A stretch of DNA of 64,000 bases, taken from contig NZ_BAABHD010000021.1 in NCBI RefSeq assembly GCF_039541915.1, positions 238,594 through 302,593 of the forward strand, written 5' to 3'. This document shows, piece after piece, positions 41,341 to 50,027 of the stretch. The stretch comes from Nibrella saemangeumensis. GTDB lineage: Bacteria > Bacteroidota > Bacteroidia > Cytophagales > Spirosomataceae. A model generated the notes under the pieces. It did no database searches, was not told the origin of the DNA, and saw only the letters and a program-made list of their open reading frames with translations. Each line of letters begins with the position of its first letter. Position 1 is the stretch's first letter. A program made the position numbers and the translations under genes.

Positions 41341-42800
41341 AGCTTCAGGATCAGCGCGGTCTTCAACTCGTGCAACTGCCGCTCCAGCCCGACGGGGTAA
41401 GTATGCGGATGGACGAACCGCTTGATGCCCGCGTGTAGCCCCGCCAGTTGCTGCTGTACCCGCTCCCTTGCCTGGTGAATATCAGGCTGCTGGTACACCA
41501 GCTTCCCTTTCCGGAAGATCGGCACCAGCAGGTCTTCGTACGGCTGACCGGCGTCAAACTTCCGGCGTTTGGTAAAATCCAGCGGGTCGATCATGGTGGC
41601 GGCATCGGTAGGTAGCCGGTCTTCATCGTAGATCATGTCGGATACAAAATTACCCTGCTCGTCAAGGTACCGCCTGACCTGCTGAATACCCGGCGTCGAA
41701 ATTTTGATGGCCTGCTCCGACAGCTTCATTTTGTACTCCCACCGCGCCCCTTCGCCGTCACCTTCCCGAATAGCCGCCAGTTTATAGACCCCGCCCAAAG
41801 CCGGCTGGTCGTAGGCCGTTACCAGTTTGGTGCCTACCCCCCAGATATTGATCTGCGCGCCCTGCTCTTTCAGGCTGGTAATAATGTGTTCGTCGAGGTC
41901 GTTGCTGGCCACGATGCCGGTATCGGTAAAGCCGGCTTCGTCCAGGAGCTTGCGGGATTCTATACTCAGGTAAGCCAGATCGCCGGAGTCGAGCCGGATG
42001 CCGGCGAGTGTATGCCCCCGTTCCCGCAGTTTGTGGCCGACGCGGATGGCGTTGCGTACTCCCTCGAGCGTATCGTAGGTATCGACCAGAAACGTCACGT
42101 TGTTCGGCAGCACCTCGGCGTAGGTCTCAAAGGACGTCAGCTCGTCGGGAAACGACATCACCCAGCTATGGGCGTGGGTACCCTTTACCGGAATATCATA
42201 CAGCTTGCCGGCCAGCACGTTGGAGGTAGCATCGCAGCCCCCTATGTAAGCGGCCCGGCTGGCGGTCATGCCCCCGTCGACACCCTGCGCCCGGCGCAGC
42301 CCAAACTCCAGCAGGGTATCGTCTTTGGCCGCCAGCCGCAGCCGGGCGGCCTTGGTAGCGATCAGCGACTGGAAGTTGACCATGTTCAGCAGGGGTGTTT
42401 CCAATAACTGACACTGCAGAATGGGGCCGCGTATCCGCAGCAGCGGCTCGTTGGGAAACACCACGGTCCCCTCGGGTACGGCGTCGATATCGCACGTAAA
42501 TTCCAGTTGGGTCAGATACTGCAGGAAATCAGCGTCGAACAGCGGCTTGCCGTCGTTGCCGGTCAGCGTTTCCAGGTACCGGATATCTTTTTTTGATAGC
42601 CTGTACTCGCGGAGGTAGCCGATCACGTAATTGAGTCCGCAGGCTACCGTAAAGCCGCCACTGAACGGATGCCTGCGGAAATAGAGGTTGAAAACAGCCT
42701 CTTTCTCAGCCGTTTGCGATTGGTAGTACCCATACGCCATTGTCAGTTGGTACAGGTCGGTCAGCAGACTCAGCGAGGTATCGTATAGCTTCTTGATCAT
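41325..42800 (-). CDS. pncB: nicotinate phosphoribosyltransferase
   Basis: A 491-residue protein of the NAPRTase family: N-terminal LLTDLYQLTMAYGYY, the FGLRRAQGVDGGMTASRAAYIGG segment and the catalytic GTHAHSWVMSF motif with the phosphorylated His, then FLVDTYDTLEGV and the phosphate-binding RLDSGDLAYLS. It makes nicotinate mononucleotide from nicotinate, PRPP and ATP in the salvage branch to NAD, feeding NadE at 29945. The C-terminus overlaps the palindrome with the convergent FtsX gene. Confidence 0.96.
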   Translation of the reverse strand: MIKKLYDTSLSLLTDLYQLTMAYGYYQSQTAEKEAVFNLYFRRHPFSGGFTVACGLNYVIGYLREYRLSKKDIRYLETLTGNDGKPLFDADFLQYLTQLEFTCDIDAVPEGTVVFPNEPLLRIRGPILQCQLLETPLLNMVNFQSLIATKAARLRLAAKDDTLLEFGLRRAQGVDGGMTASRAAYIGGCDATSNVLAGKLYDIPVKGTHAHSWVMSFPDELTSFETYAEVLPNNVTFLVDTYDTLEGVRNAIRVGHKLRERGHTLAGIRLDSGDLAYLSIESRKLLDEAGFTDTGIVASNDLDEHIITSLKEQGAQINIWGVGTKLVTAYDQPALGGVYKLAAIREGDGEGARWEYKMKLSEQAIKISTPGIQQVRRYLDEQGNFVSDMIYDEDRLPTDAATMIDPLDFTKRRKFDAGQPYEDLLVPIFRKGKLVYQQPDIHQARERVQQQLAGLHAGIKRFVHPHTYPVGLERQLHELKTALILKLRGQG

Positions 42801-42985
42801 TTACGGAAAGGCAACTGGCTAAAATTCGTGGCTGTAAAACAAGGGCTTATAAATTATTCACACAAATTTTATTAGCGAGTCAAACAAAAATTTGATAAAA
42901 TTGGTCTGATAATTGTGAGCGCACGTTTGGTGACTCACCCATTCACTCGACGTTTTTAGTACACTACCCTAATTGACCACTCACC

Positions 42986-44440
42986 ATGCAGAGGCTTAGC
43001 CTGAACCAGACGCTACAGCAGAAGCTATCTCCGCAGCAAATTCAGTTTATCAAGCTGCTGCAGATTCCAACCGCCGAACTGGACAGCCGCATTGAAGAAG
43101 AACTGGAAATCAACCCGGCGCTGGAGGAAGGTGCTGATGAAGATTACGATTCCAAGGACGATGACCCGTTCGCCGATGACTACGACGATGGCGACGACTA
43201 CGACCGCAACAACGACCTCGACATTGACGGTTACCTGAACGACGACGAATACGGCGGCTACAAAATGCAGGGCGACGGCAACTACGGCGAAGAAGACCGC
43301 GATGTACCTATTGCCACCCGTTCCAGCCTGATTGACTCGCTGATGCAGCAATTCGGCTATCTGCTGCTCAGTGAACAGCAGGAAGCCATTGGCCTGCAAC
43401 TCATCGGCAGCATTGAAAGCGACGGCTACATCCGACGGTCGCTTCAGGCGATTGTCAACGACCTGGCCTTTTCCCAGAATATTTTTACGGATACCGACGA
43501 ACTGGAGGAAGTGCTGAAGAAGATTCAGACGTTTGATCCCCCCGGTATTGCCGCCCGTACCCTGCAGGAGTGTCTGATTCTGCAATTGCAGCGCAAAGAC
43601 CAGAGCGACCCCTACGTTCACCTGGCCATCCGGATTATCGATGAGTTTTTCGAAGAGTTCTCCAAGAAACACTACGAAAAGATTGAGAAACGGCTGAACA
43701 TCACCGAGGAAGACCTGAAAGAGGTCATTCACATCATCACCAAGCTAAATCCGAAGCCGGGTTCGGTTGAAAATGAAGAAGGCGGTATTCAGTACCTGTT
43801 GCCGGATTTCATTCTGACCAACAACAACGGTAAGCTGGAACTGACGCTGAACGCCAAAAACGCGCCGGAACTCCGCATCAGCCGCTCGTTTGCCGAGATG
43901 CTGGATACCTACGACAAGAGCAGCAAGAATAATAAATCGCTGAAGGAAACGGTCACGTTTGTAAAGCAGAAGCTCGACGCAGCCAAGTGGTTTATCGACG
44001 CCATCAAGCAGCGCCAGCAGACCCTGCTCCGGACCATGAACGCCATTGTGGAATTTCAGTACGATTTTTTCCTGACCGGCGATGAATCGAAACTCCGGCC
44101 GATGATCCTGAAAGACATCGCCAGCATGATCGAGATGGATGTCTCGACGGTTTCACGGGTGGCCAATAGCAAGTCCATCCAGACCGAGTTTGGTATCTAC
44201 CCGCTCAAGTATTTCTTCTCCGAAGGAATCTCCACCGACTCGGGCGAGGATGTCAGCAGCCGCGAGGTAAAGAATATCCTAAAAGAACTCATTGACAACG
44301 AGCCCAAGCTGAACCCACTCTCCGACGATAAACTCGAAAAGATGCTCAACGACCGGGGCTACAACATCGCCCGCCGGACCGTGGCCAAATACCGCGAGCA
44401 GATGAATATTCCGGTGGCCAGGTTGCGGAAGCAGCTTTGA
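42986..44440 (+). CDS. rpoN: RNA polymerase sigma-54 factor
   Basis: A 484-residue protein with the three RpoN regions: Gln/Leu-rich region I (MQRLSLNQTLQQKLSPQQIQFIKLLQ), a very acidic region II (about residues 48-100, many Asp), core-binding region (about 110-300, including FDPPGIAARTLQECL), the HTH (SMIEMDVSTVSRVANSKSIQT) and the RpoN box ARRTVAKYREQ near the end. It directs transcription from -24/-12 promoters with an AAA+ activator. No activator gene is encoded in this window. It is followed by a long palindrome and a gene in the same direction. Confidence 0.97.
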   Translation: MQRLSLNQTLQQKLSPQQIQFIKLLQIPTAELDSRIEEELEINPALEEGADEDYDSKDDDPFADDYDDGDDYDRNNDLDIDGYLNDDEYGGYKMQGDGNYGEEDRDVPIATRSSLIDSLMQQFGYLLLSEQQEAIGLQLIGSIESDGYIRRSLQAIVNDLAFSQNIFTDTDELEEVLKKIQTFDPPGIAARTLQECLILQLQRKDQSDPYVHLAIRIIDEFFEEFSKKHYEKIEKRLNITEEDLKEVIHIITKLNPKPGSVENEEGGIQYLLPDFILTNNNGKLELTLNAKNAPELRISRSFAEMLDTYDKSSKNNKSLKETVTFVKQKLDAAKWFIDAIKQRQQTLLRTMNAIVEFQYDFFLTGDESKLRPMILKDIASMIEMDVSTVSRVANSKSIQTEFGIYPLKYFFSEGISTDSGEDVSSREVKNILKELIDNEPKLNPLSDDKLEKMLNDRGYNIARRTVAKYREQMNIPVARLRKQL

Positions 44441-44445
44441 TGTGC

Positions 44446-44617
44446 TGTAGGCAGTTCTCAGTGGGCAGTAGGCAGACTTCAGTAGGCAGTTAACAGTTCT
44501 CAGTAGGCGGTACTTTCGTATACGCCTATTTTTATTGTAATTTTGGCCGTTTGTCAGCTCCGCCAACAGCACACTGTTGGCTGCGAACTGCAAACTGCCA
44601 ACTGAGAACTGCCTACT
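44446..44617. repeat. word-type inverted repeat between rpoN and the next gene
   Basis: Left part repeats CAGTTCTCAGTAGGCAG-like words (44446-44517); the right part (44586-44617) is complementary to its first ~30 bases with about 26 matches. A TAATTTTG promoter-like box (44538-44545) lies in the loop. Confidence 0.7.
44538..44545 (+). promoter_or_regulatory. candidate -7 box for the PAP2-like gene
   Basis: TAATTTTG matches TAnnTTTG; TTTCG ends 19 bases upstream (44514-44518), an imperfect -33 element. Located inside the loop of the flanking inverted repeat. Confidence 0.4.
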
Positions 44618-44620
44618 ACC

Positions 44621-45259
44621 TTGACTACCCCACTTGCCCGCGTACTCTCTGCCCTCTTCCACCCCTTGCTCATGCCGACGCTGCTGTTTGGTATCCTGCT
44701 GTTTCAGGTGCCGGGGGTGGTTGGCCTGGATGCGTTCTCGGAGCGGGCGCGGCTGAGTCTGCTGATGCTGATTTCCATTGGCACCTTTGGCGTGCCGGCG
44801 CTGCTGATCTATTATATGTACCGGCAGGGGCTACTCAGCAGTCTGCACATGGACGACCGCACCGAACGCCGTCTCCCCTACCTGGTTACCGGACTGATCT
44901 ATACGTTTCTGACGTTTCTGTTTGCCTTCCGGATGCAGCTTGTCTCCGAGACGGCCCCCGAAGTTGCCATCATCCTCGGCAGCATTACCGTATCCATTCT
45001 GCTGGTGGGCTTTATCAGCCTGTTCTGGAAAATCAGCGCCCACAGTGTAGGCATCGGCGGCTCGCTTGGGGCCATCATCGGCATCATGCTGAAGTTCAGC
45101 GAAACCGACCTGTTTCTCTCCCTCATTGCCCTTACCATTCTGGCCGGTCTGGTTGCCAGCGCCCGCCTGCACCTCAATGCCCATACCCCCGCCCAGATCG
45201 GCGCCGGACTGGCGCTGGGGCTGACGGTTAGCTTGGTCACGGTGTTTTGGCTGGTTTAA
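44621..45259 (+). CDS. PAP2-like membrane protein
   Basis: A 212-residue protein with six predicted membrane helices. The C-terminal half carries degenerate phosphatase motifs of the PAP2 superfamily: KISAHSVGIGG (in place of PSGH) and ARLHLNAHTPAQIGAG (in place of SRxxxxxHxxxDxxxG, with Gln for the Asp). A lipid-phosphate phosphatase activity is therefore doubtful. The start is taken as TTG at 44621 because no ATG is near; the next ATG (within LMPTLL, codon 18) would remove part of the first helix. The repeat upstream ends at the start codon. Confidence 0.8.
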   Translation: MTTPLARVLSALFHPLLMPTLLFGILLFQVPGVVGLDAFSERARLSLLMLISIGTFGVPALLIYYMYRQGLLSSLHMDDRTERRLPYLVTGLIYTFLTFLFAFRMQLVSETAPEVAIILGSITVSILLVGFISLFWKISAHSVGIGGSLGAIIGIMLKFSETDLFLSLIALTILAGLVASARLHLNAHTPAQIGAGLALGLTVSLVTVFWLV

Positions 45260-45263
45260 TTTA

Positions 45264-45390
45264 TTGTTTCAGGTTTCAGGTTCAAAGTTTCAGGTTCGGG
45301 TTGGCCGCTAGGTCAAGCTGCTTATAAGGCTATGGCTTTCTAAAAACGATCTGCTAACTTAAACGCCCAAACGTCTGAAACCTGAAACAC
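45264..45390. repeat. word-type inverted repeat between the PAP2-like and hydratase genes
   Basis: GTTTCAGGTTTCAG (45266-45279) pairs perfectly with CTGAAACCTGAAAC (45375-45388), and the left side continues with further CAGGTT words. GTTCAAAGTTTCAGGTT (45280-45296) is also found at 8012-8028 after the creatininase start, 17 identical bases. Confidence 0.75.
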
Positions 45391-45392
45391 CC

Positions 45393-46190
45393 ATGCACTT
45401 CAACCACCTCCTGTACGAAATCCAAAACAGCGTTTGCACCATTACCCTAAACCGGCCGGACGTTTATAATGCCCTCCGCCCCGAACTGATCCGGGAGATT
45501 GGTCTGGCCATGAAATACGCCGGCGACGATGACACGGTACGGGTGGTGGTACTGACGGGCGCGGGCGACAAAGCCTTCTGCTCCGGTGCCGACCTGAAAG
45601 AAGGTGTCAGTCAGCTACAGGACAGCGGCAGCCTCGCCCTCGGCGACTCCCTGCGGACGGGCTACAACCCCATGATCAAAGCCATCCGCAGCTTGCCAAA
45701 GCCCGTGATTGCGCGGGTAAACGGGGTAGCTGCCGGAGCCGGCTGCTCCCTGGCGCTGGCCTGCGATGTGATCATTGCAGCCGAAGAAGCCTACCTCAGC
45801 CAGATCTTCATCAACATCGGCCTGATGCCCGATGCCGGCTCCACGTTTTTTCTGCCCCGGCTGGTAGGCCCGCTGAAAGCCTTTGAACTATGCAGCACCG
45901 GTCGGCGCGTGTACGGCAGAGAAGCCGAAGCCCTGGGTCTGGTGAGCCGGGCCGTACCAGCCGCCGACCTGGATCAGGCGGTAAACGAAGCGGTAGCGTA
46001 TTACGCCAACGCCCCTACCCTGGCGATCGGCTCCATGAAACAAGTCTTGAATCAGTCGCTGTATTCCGACCTGGAGCATATGTTGGAGGAAGAGGCTGGC
46101 TATCAGGACGCTTTGGGCCAATCGCACGATGCGGCCGAAGGCATAATGGCCTTTCTATCGAAGCGGAAGGCGGTTTTTAAAGGGAAATAG
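45393..46190 (+). CDS. enoyl-CoA hydratase/isomerase family protein, PaaG-like
   Basis: A 265-residue crotonase-fold protein. The oxyanion hole segments GAGDKAFCSGADLKEG and VNGVAAGAGCSLALACD are present. At the position of the second catalytic Glu of hydratases it has Asp in LMPDAGSTFFLPRLVG, the arrangement of PaaG-type isomerases (1,2-epoxyphenylacetyl-CoA isomerase), so isomerase activity is more likely than simple hydration. No phenylacetate genes are adjacent, so the pathway is open. ATG 45393 follows the repeat by two bases. Confidence 0.93.
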   Translation: MHFNHLLYEIQNSVCTITLNRPDVYNALRPELIREIGLAMKYAGDDDTVRVVVLTGAGDKAFCSGADLKEGVSQLQDSGSLALGDSLRTGYNPMIKAIRSLPKPVIARVNGVAAGAGCSLALACDVIIAAEEAYLSQIFINIGLMPDAGSTFFLPRLVGPLKAFELCSTGRRVYGREAEALGLVSRAVPAADLDQAVNEAVAYYANAPTLAIGSMKQVLNQSLYSDLEHMLEEEAGYQDALGQSHDAAEGIMAFLSKRKAVFKGK

Positions 46191-46211
46191 GCAAATTTTT
46201 TCCTGCTAGCC

Positions 46212-46243
46212 TTTTGACTTATTCCAACAACTTACTACTTTTG
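46212..46243 (+). promoter_or_regulatory. promoter of tRNA-Arg
   Basis: TTTTG (46212-46216), 19-base spacer, TACTTTTG (46236-46243): an exact fit to the Bacteroidota housekeeping consensus. Transcription should start about 25 bases before the tRNA. Confidence 0.8.
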
Positions 46244-46275
46244 CAGTCCCAACACGGGAACACGACATGTGTTAC

Positions 46276-46349
46276 GGACCCGTAGCTCAATTGGATAGAG
46301 CACCTGACTACGGATCAGGAGGTTTGGGGTTCGAATCCCTACGGGTCCG
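46276..46349 (+). tRNA. tRNA-Arg (anticodon ACG)
   Basis: 74 nt. Acceptor stem GGACCCG (46276-46282) pairs with CGGGTCC (46342-46348), discriminator G. D arm AGCTCAATTGGATAGAGC; anticodon arm CCTGA-CTACGGA-TCAGG gives anticodon ACG; T arm GGGTTCGAATCCC. CCA is not encoded. Confidence 0.97.
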
Positions 46350-46360
46350 CTTTGATTATC

Positions 46361-46393
46361 AGCCACTTAGCAGCAATGTTGAGTGGCTTTTTT
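46361..46393 (+). terminator. terminator of tRNA-Arg
   Basis: AGCCACT (46361-46367) pairs with AGTGGCT (46382-46388), followed by TTTTTT. Eleven bases after the tRNA 3' end. Confidence 0.8.
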
Positions 46394-46654
46394 CATTTGC
46401 ACGCACTGACGCAACTACTCAAAAAAGAAATGCAGGCCTGAATACCGGTACCTTGGGCTACTGATAAAATTAGCCTTACTTTTAGCAGGTTATTATGTAG
46501 CTATCTTCCACCCGAAAATGTCACAATAGCAATTGACAGTTTTGTACGGTGATACATGATTATGGTGCCGCAAGGGAACAGCTTTGTGTCACGCAAACAA
46601 TTGGCTAATTATTGATCAACGTGAGCATAAACCTGTTAATCAGGAGCAAACAAA
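46394..46654. other. AT-rich spacer between tRNA-Arg and the HNH gene
   Basis: No gene, tRNA-end duplication or clear terminator was seen in these 261 bases. They are more AT-rich than neighbouring spacers. An AGGAG Shine-Dalgarno sequence at 46642-46646 lies eight bases before the ATG of the HNH gene, which is unusual in this window. Confidence 0.6.
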
Positions 46655-47428
46655 ATGACAAAAAGTCCTAATTGGTCACGGGAAGAGTTGATTTTAGCAT
46701 TCAATCTCTACTTGAAACTGCCATTTGGAAAAATGCACAAAGGCAATCCTGACGTAATTAAACTAGCTAATTTGTTAGGACGGCGAACCCCTGATTCTGT
46801 CGCCATGCGTTTAGTCAACTTTGCCAGCATTGACCCTTACCACCAACAACGTGGTGTTAAAGGCATGGGCGGAGGTCGGAAACAGGTTGAACCCATTTGG
46901 AAGGAGTTTATTAATGATCAGGAAGGATTAGTATTTGAAAGCGAGCGCATTCTCGCAAAATATGAAAAGAGACCCATTGAAGAGCTTCACCCAGAAATAA
47001 AGTTTGACTTGCATAATTTACAGGGTGAGGAGAGGGAAAGAATGATCAAAACACGAGTCAATCAGAGTATATTTCGACAAATGGTTTTAAAAACATACCA
47101 GAATCGGTGTGCTATCTCAGGCATTAATCTTCCAGAGTTATTGGTGGCTGGTCATATTATTCCATGGTCTGAAAATGACAAAGAGCGGCTGAACCCGGAG
47201 AATGGCATTTGCCTATCAAATTTATACGACCGAGCCTATGAACGGCGCTTAATCTGTATTGACACAAACTATAAAATATTGGTTTCAAAACGGCTAAAAC
47301 ATGAGACTACTAAAGAAGCCTTTCAACAGTATTTTGGTCGATTTGAAAACCAGACAATATTACTGCCTTTGCAATACAAACCTAGGAAAGAGTTTTTGGA
47401 GTACAGGTTGGCGCGTTTTGAACCGTAA
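46655..47428 (+). CDS. HNH endonuclease, probably horizontally acquired
   Basis: A 257-residue protein. The N-terminal ~95 residues (WSREELILAFNLYLKLPFGK, then GRRTPDSVAMRLVNFAS) form a domain often found before HNH nucleases of the restriction type. The nuclease core at about 150-200 has CAISGINLPELLVAGHIIPW (first His), ENGICLSNLYDRAYERRL (Asn and later His-equivalent region). The gene has A/T-rich codons unlike its neighbours, a Shine-Dalgarno sequence and sits next to a tRNA gene, all pointing to transfer. No methyltransferase or other defence partner is adjacent, so it is an orphan. Confidence 0.88.
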   Translation: MTKSPNWSREELILAFNLYLKLPFGKMHKGNPDVIKLANLLGRRTPDSVAMRLVNFASIDPYHQQRGVKGMGGGRKQVEPIWKEFINDQEGLVFESERILAKYEKRPIEELHPEIKFDLHNLQGEERERMIKTRVNQSIFRQMVLKTYQNRCAISGINLPELLVAGHIIPWSENDKERLNPENGICLSNLYDRAYERRLICIDTNYKILVSKRLKHETTKEAFQQYFGRFENQTILLPLQYKPRKEFLEYRLARFEP

Positions 47429-47461
47429 CCTGAACAACTATTTTTCTGAGGTAGTAATCCC

Positions 47462-48895
47462 TCACCCAAACACCACCGGCAATAACAGCCAGCAGAAGAG
47501 GGTGATCAGAATGACGGAGATGATGTTCATGACAAAGCCAACGCGGGTCATGTCTTTGAGTTTGATGTAGCCGCTGGAAAAGGCAATGGCGTTGGGTGGG
47601 GTACCCATGGGCAACATGCTGGCGCAGGAGGCCGCCAGCGTCATCGGGATACCTAGTTGTAAGGGATGGATGTGCAGGGCTTCGGCCAGGCCGGTTACCA
47701 CCGGCGCAAATACGATCACCTGCGCCACATTGCTCATCACTTCCGAAATAAACAGGGAGAACACCGTAACCAGGAAGATTAACAGCAGTTTATTCAGCCC
47801 AAAGCCGGCAAACCATTGCCCCAGTTGCTCAATCAGGCCAGCTTTTTCCAGCGCCCCGGCCAGCGCAATGCCCCCCCCAAACAGCAGCAAAATACCCCAG
47901 GCCATGTTTTTGGTATCGGCCCAGTCCAGCAGCGGCTTGTCTTCATGCCCGCTAGGGGCAATAAACAACGTAACGCCGGCCAAAATGGCAATCATGTTGT
48001 CGTCCAGCTTAAACAGGCCGAGCTTATTCACCAGGTCTTTAGTCATCCACAGGAGCGCCGTGCCGAGGAAAATGACGAATACCCGCTTCTCGGCCGTGGA
48101 ATAAGGTCCGAGTGCCGTAATCTCCCAGTTAATCACGGCCTTTGTGGTTTCGTCGCTTTTCATGCCGTTCGGGTACAGCCATTTTACCATCACCAGGTAC
48201 AGGGAGAACAGCAACAGCATGGCCAGGGGGGTGCAAAGCAGAAACCAGTCGGCAAACGGGATTGTTGTGTTGTACTTCTTGTTGATGAAGCCCGCATAGG
48301 CTACATTGGGTGGCGTACCGATCAGCGTAGCGATACCGCCAAAATTGGAGGCCAGCGCAATGGCGATCATGATGGACATGGCAAAATGGCTTACCCCCTG
48401 TTTATTAGAGTGATTTTCTCCGATCACCTTTACCACCGACAGCGCAATCGGAAACATCATCATGGTAGTGGCGGTATTGCTCAGCCACATACTGATCAGG
48501 CCGGTGGCGATGATGAAGCCCAAAATGATCCGGTCGCCACTGGTGCCGGTGGCCCGCACGATGTTCAGGGCAATCCGGCGGTGCAGATTCCATTTTTCGA
48601 TGGCCAGGCCCAGCATGAAGCCCCCCATAAACAGGAAAATCACCGGATTGGCGTACGATGAAGCCGTAACATCAATGGGCGCTACCCCAAACAGCGGAAA
48701 CAGCACCAGCGGAAGCAGCGCCACCGCCGGCATGGGCATGGCTTCGGTAACCCAGAGCCCGATCATGAGCACCGCAATGGCAATAACGGTGGCCGCTTCG
48801 GGTTTTACCCCCAGCGGATTCAGGAAATAAGCAGCCAGGGCCAGCACCGCACAAAGCAGGGCAATGAGCTGTTTCAAGAGGGGTAAGGTCTTCAA
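47462..48895 (-). CDS. SLC13/DASS-family anion:sodium symporter
   Basis: A 477-residue polytopic membrane protein with the two sodium-binding SNT-type motifs: LSNTATTMMMFP (about residue 140) and SNVAQVIVFAPV (about 395), each near a GTPPN element (LIGTPPN and MGTPPNAIA). This arrangement is typical of transporters for dicarboxylates, citrate or sulfate. The substrate cannot be read from the sequence. Single gene with no regulator adjacent; ends 33 bp from the convergent HNH gene. Confidence 0.94.
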   Translation of the reverse strand: MKTLPLLKQLIALLCAVLALAAYFLNPLGVKPEAATVIAIAVLMIGLWVTEAMPMPAVALLPLVLFPLFGVAPIDVTASSYANPVIFLFMGGFMLGLAIEKWNLHRRIALNIVRATGTSGDRIILGFIIATGLISMWLSNTATTMMMFPIALSVVKVIGENHSNKQGVSHFAMSIMIAIALASNFGGIATLIGTPPNVAYAGFINKKYNTTIPFADWFLLCTPLAMLLLFSLYLVMVKWLYPNGMKSDETTKAVINWEITALGPYSTAEKRVFVIFLGTALLWMTKDLVNKLGLFKLDDNMIAILAGVTLFIAPSGHEDKPLLDWADTKNMAWGILLLFGGGIALAGALEKAGLIEQLGQWFAGFGLNKLLLIFLVTVFSLFISEVMSNVAQVIVFAPVVTGLAEALHIHPLQLGIPMTLAASCASMLPMGTPPNAIAFSSGYIKLKDMTRVGFVMNIISVILITLFCWLLLPVVFG

Positions 48896-49058
48896 GGTCT
48901 GGTCAGATAAGCTACGTTCAGGATGCGGCCGGTCTCGGCTGCGACGATTTCAGGAGGAGCGTTGAGCAGTTACAAACATAGTAATCAAAGTTAGAATCTC
49001 CCGCTTTTGTCCTTATACTCCTGTTTACGTTTCCCTTTGGGATGTGACTCTGACAATT

Positions 49059-49985
49059 ATGACCCGATTGGTTACCTTCTGCCTGTCTATCGTTCTCCTT
49101 TTCGGGGGCGGCATCGCGCCCTCAAAAGCCTTTGGTCCGGCAAAGCCAGGTTCCGGCAAAATCGATTTACGGATTGAACACGATGGGCAGGCCGGCACCA
49201 TTTCGGTGTACCGCGTTGGCGAAAAAACACCGATCCTGACCCAGCACGCCCGGCCCGATACCCGCCCGTATATCCACCCCATTGTAGCTCCCGACGGCAA
49301 AGGCGTTCTCACGGAACACCGGCCCAAACATCATCTGCATCAGACCGGCCTGTACTGGGGCCTGAAAGAGGTCAATGGCCGCGACTATTTCATGAACTGG
49401 CAGGGCGATTACTACCGACGCGTTTCGGCCACGGTTACCCGGAAGAAAGGCCGGCAAGTTAGCTGGCAGACCGTCTATGACCTGATCGACGCGCAGGGGA
49501 ATACCCTCCTGACCGAAACCCAGAACTGGTCCATGCAGGAAGAAGCCGGTAAATATCTGCTGGATCTGGAATGGCGGGGCAACGCCAAAACGACCGTCAA
49601 CCTGGGTAAATTCTACGTCGGCGGGCTATTTATCCGGATGCCCTGGCAGCCGGGCATCAACGGCGAGGTGGTCAATGCCGTTGGCCAAACCAATAAAGAG
49701 GCCGAAGGCCAACGCGCCATCTGGACGGATGTAGGCATCCAGGTCGAGGGTCGGAGTGATCCGGCGCATATCGCTATCTTCGATCATCCGGATAACCGGG
49801 CGTTCCCTACCCCCTGGCGGGTCGATAACGAACTGGGCGTGGGGCCGTCGGTCCAGATTCTGGGCGACTGGCGCATTGAGCCCGGCCAGACGGAAGTGAT
49901 CCGCTACCGGCTGCTGGCCTATAGCGGAGCCCTAAAAGATGCCGGCCTTACCCGGCAGTGGAAAGAATTTGTCCGGGCGTACTGA
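49059..49985 (+). CDS. DUF6807 (PmoA-like) secreted protein
   Basis: ATG 49059 (MTRLVTFCLSIVLLFGGG) is preferred over 49044 because it gives a regular signal peptide; about 308 residues. The family hallmark is seen in RPYIHPIVAPDGKGVLTEHRP..HLHQTGLYWGL, followed by WRGNAKTTVNLGKFYVGGLFIRMPW and DHPDNRAFPTPWRV. PmoA-like proteins are found with sugar or aromatic catabolic genes in Bacteroidota and PVC bacteria; function unknown. It is 42 bp before the quinoprotein fusion gene and probably co-transcribed. Confidence 0.88.
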   Translation: MTRLVTFCLSIVLLFGGGIAPSKAFGPAKPGSGKIDLRIEHDGQAGTISVYRVGEKTPILTQHARPDTRPYIHPIVAPDGKGVLTEHRPKHHLHQTGLYWGLKEVNGRDYFMNWQGDYYRRVSATVTRKKGRQVSWQTVYDLIDAQGNTLLTETQNWSMQEEAGKYLLDLEWRGNAKTTVNLGKFYVGGLFIRMPWQPGINGEVVNAVGQTNKEAEGQRAIWTDVGIQVEGRSDPAHIAIFDHPDNRAFPTPWRVDNELGVGPSVQILGDWRIEPGQTEVIRYRLLAYSGALKDAGLTRQWKEFVRAY

Positions 49986-50027
49986 TACCCGCCGTCGTCT
50001 GGCTAATTAAAAATCAGAACAAGACAC

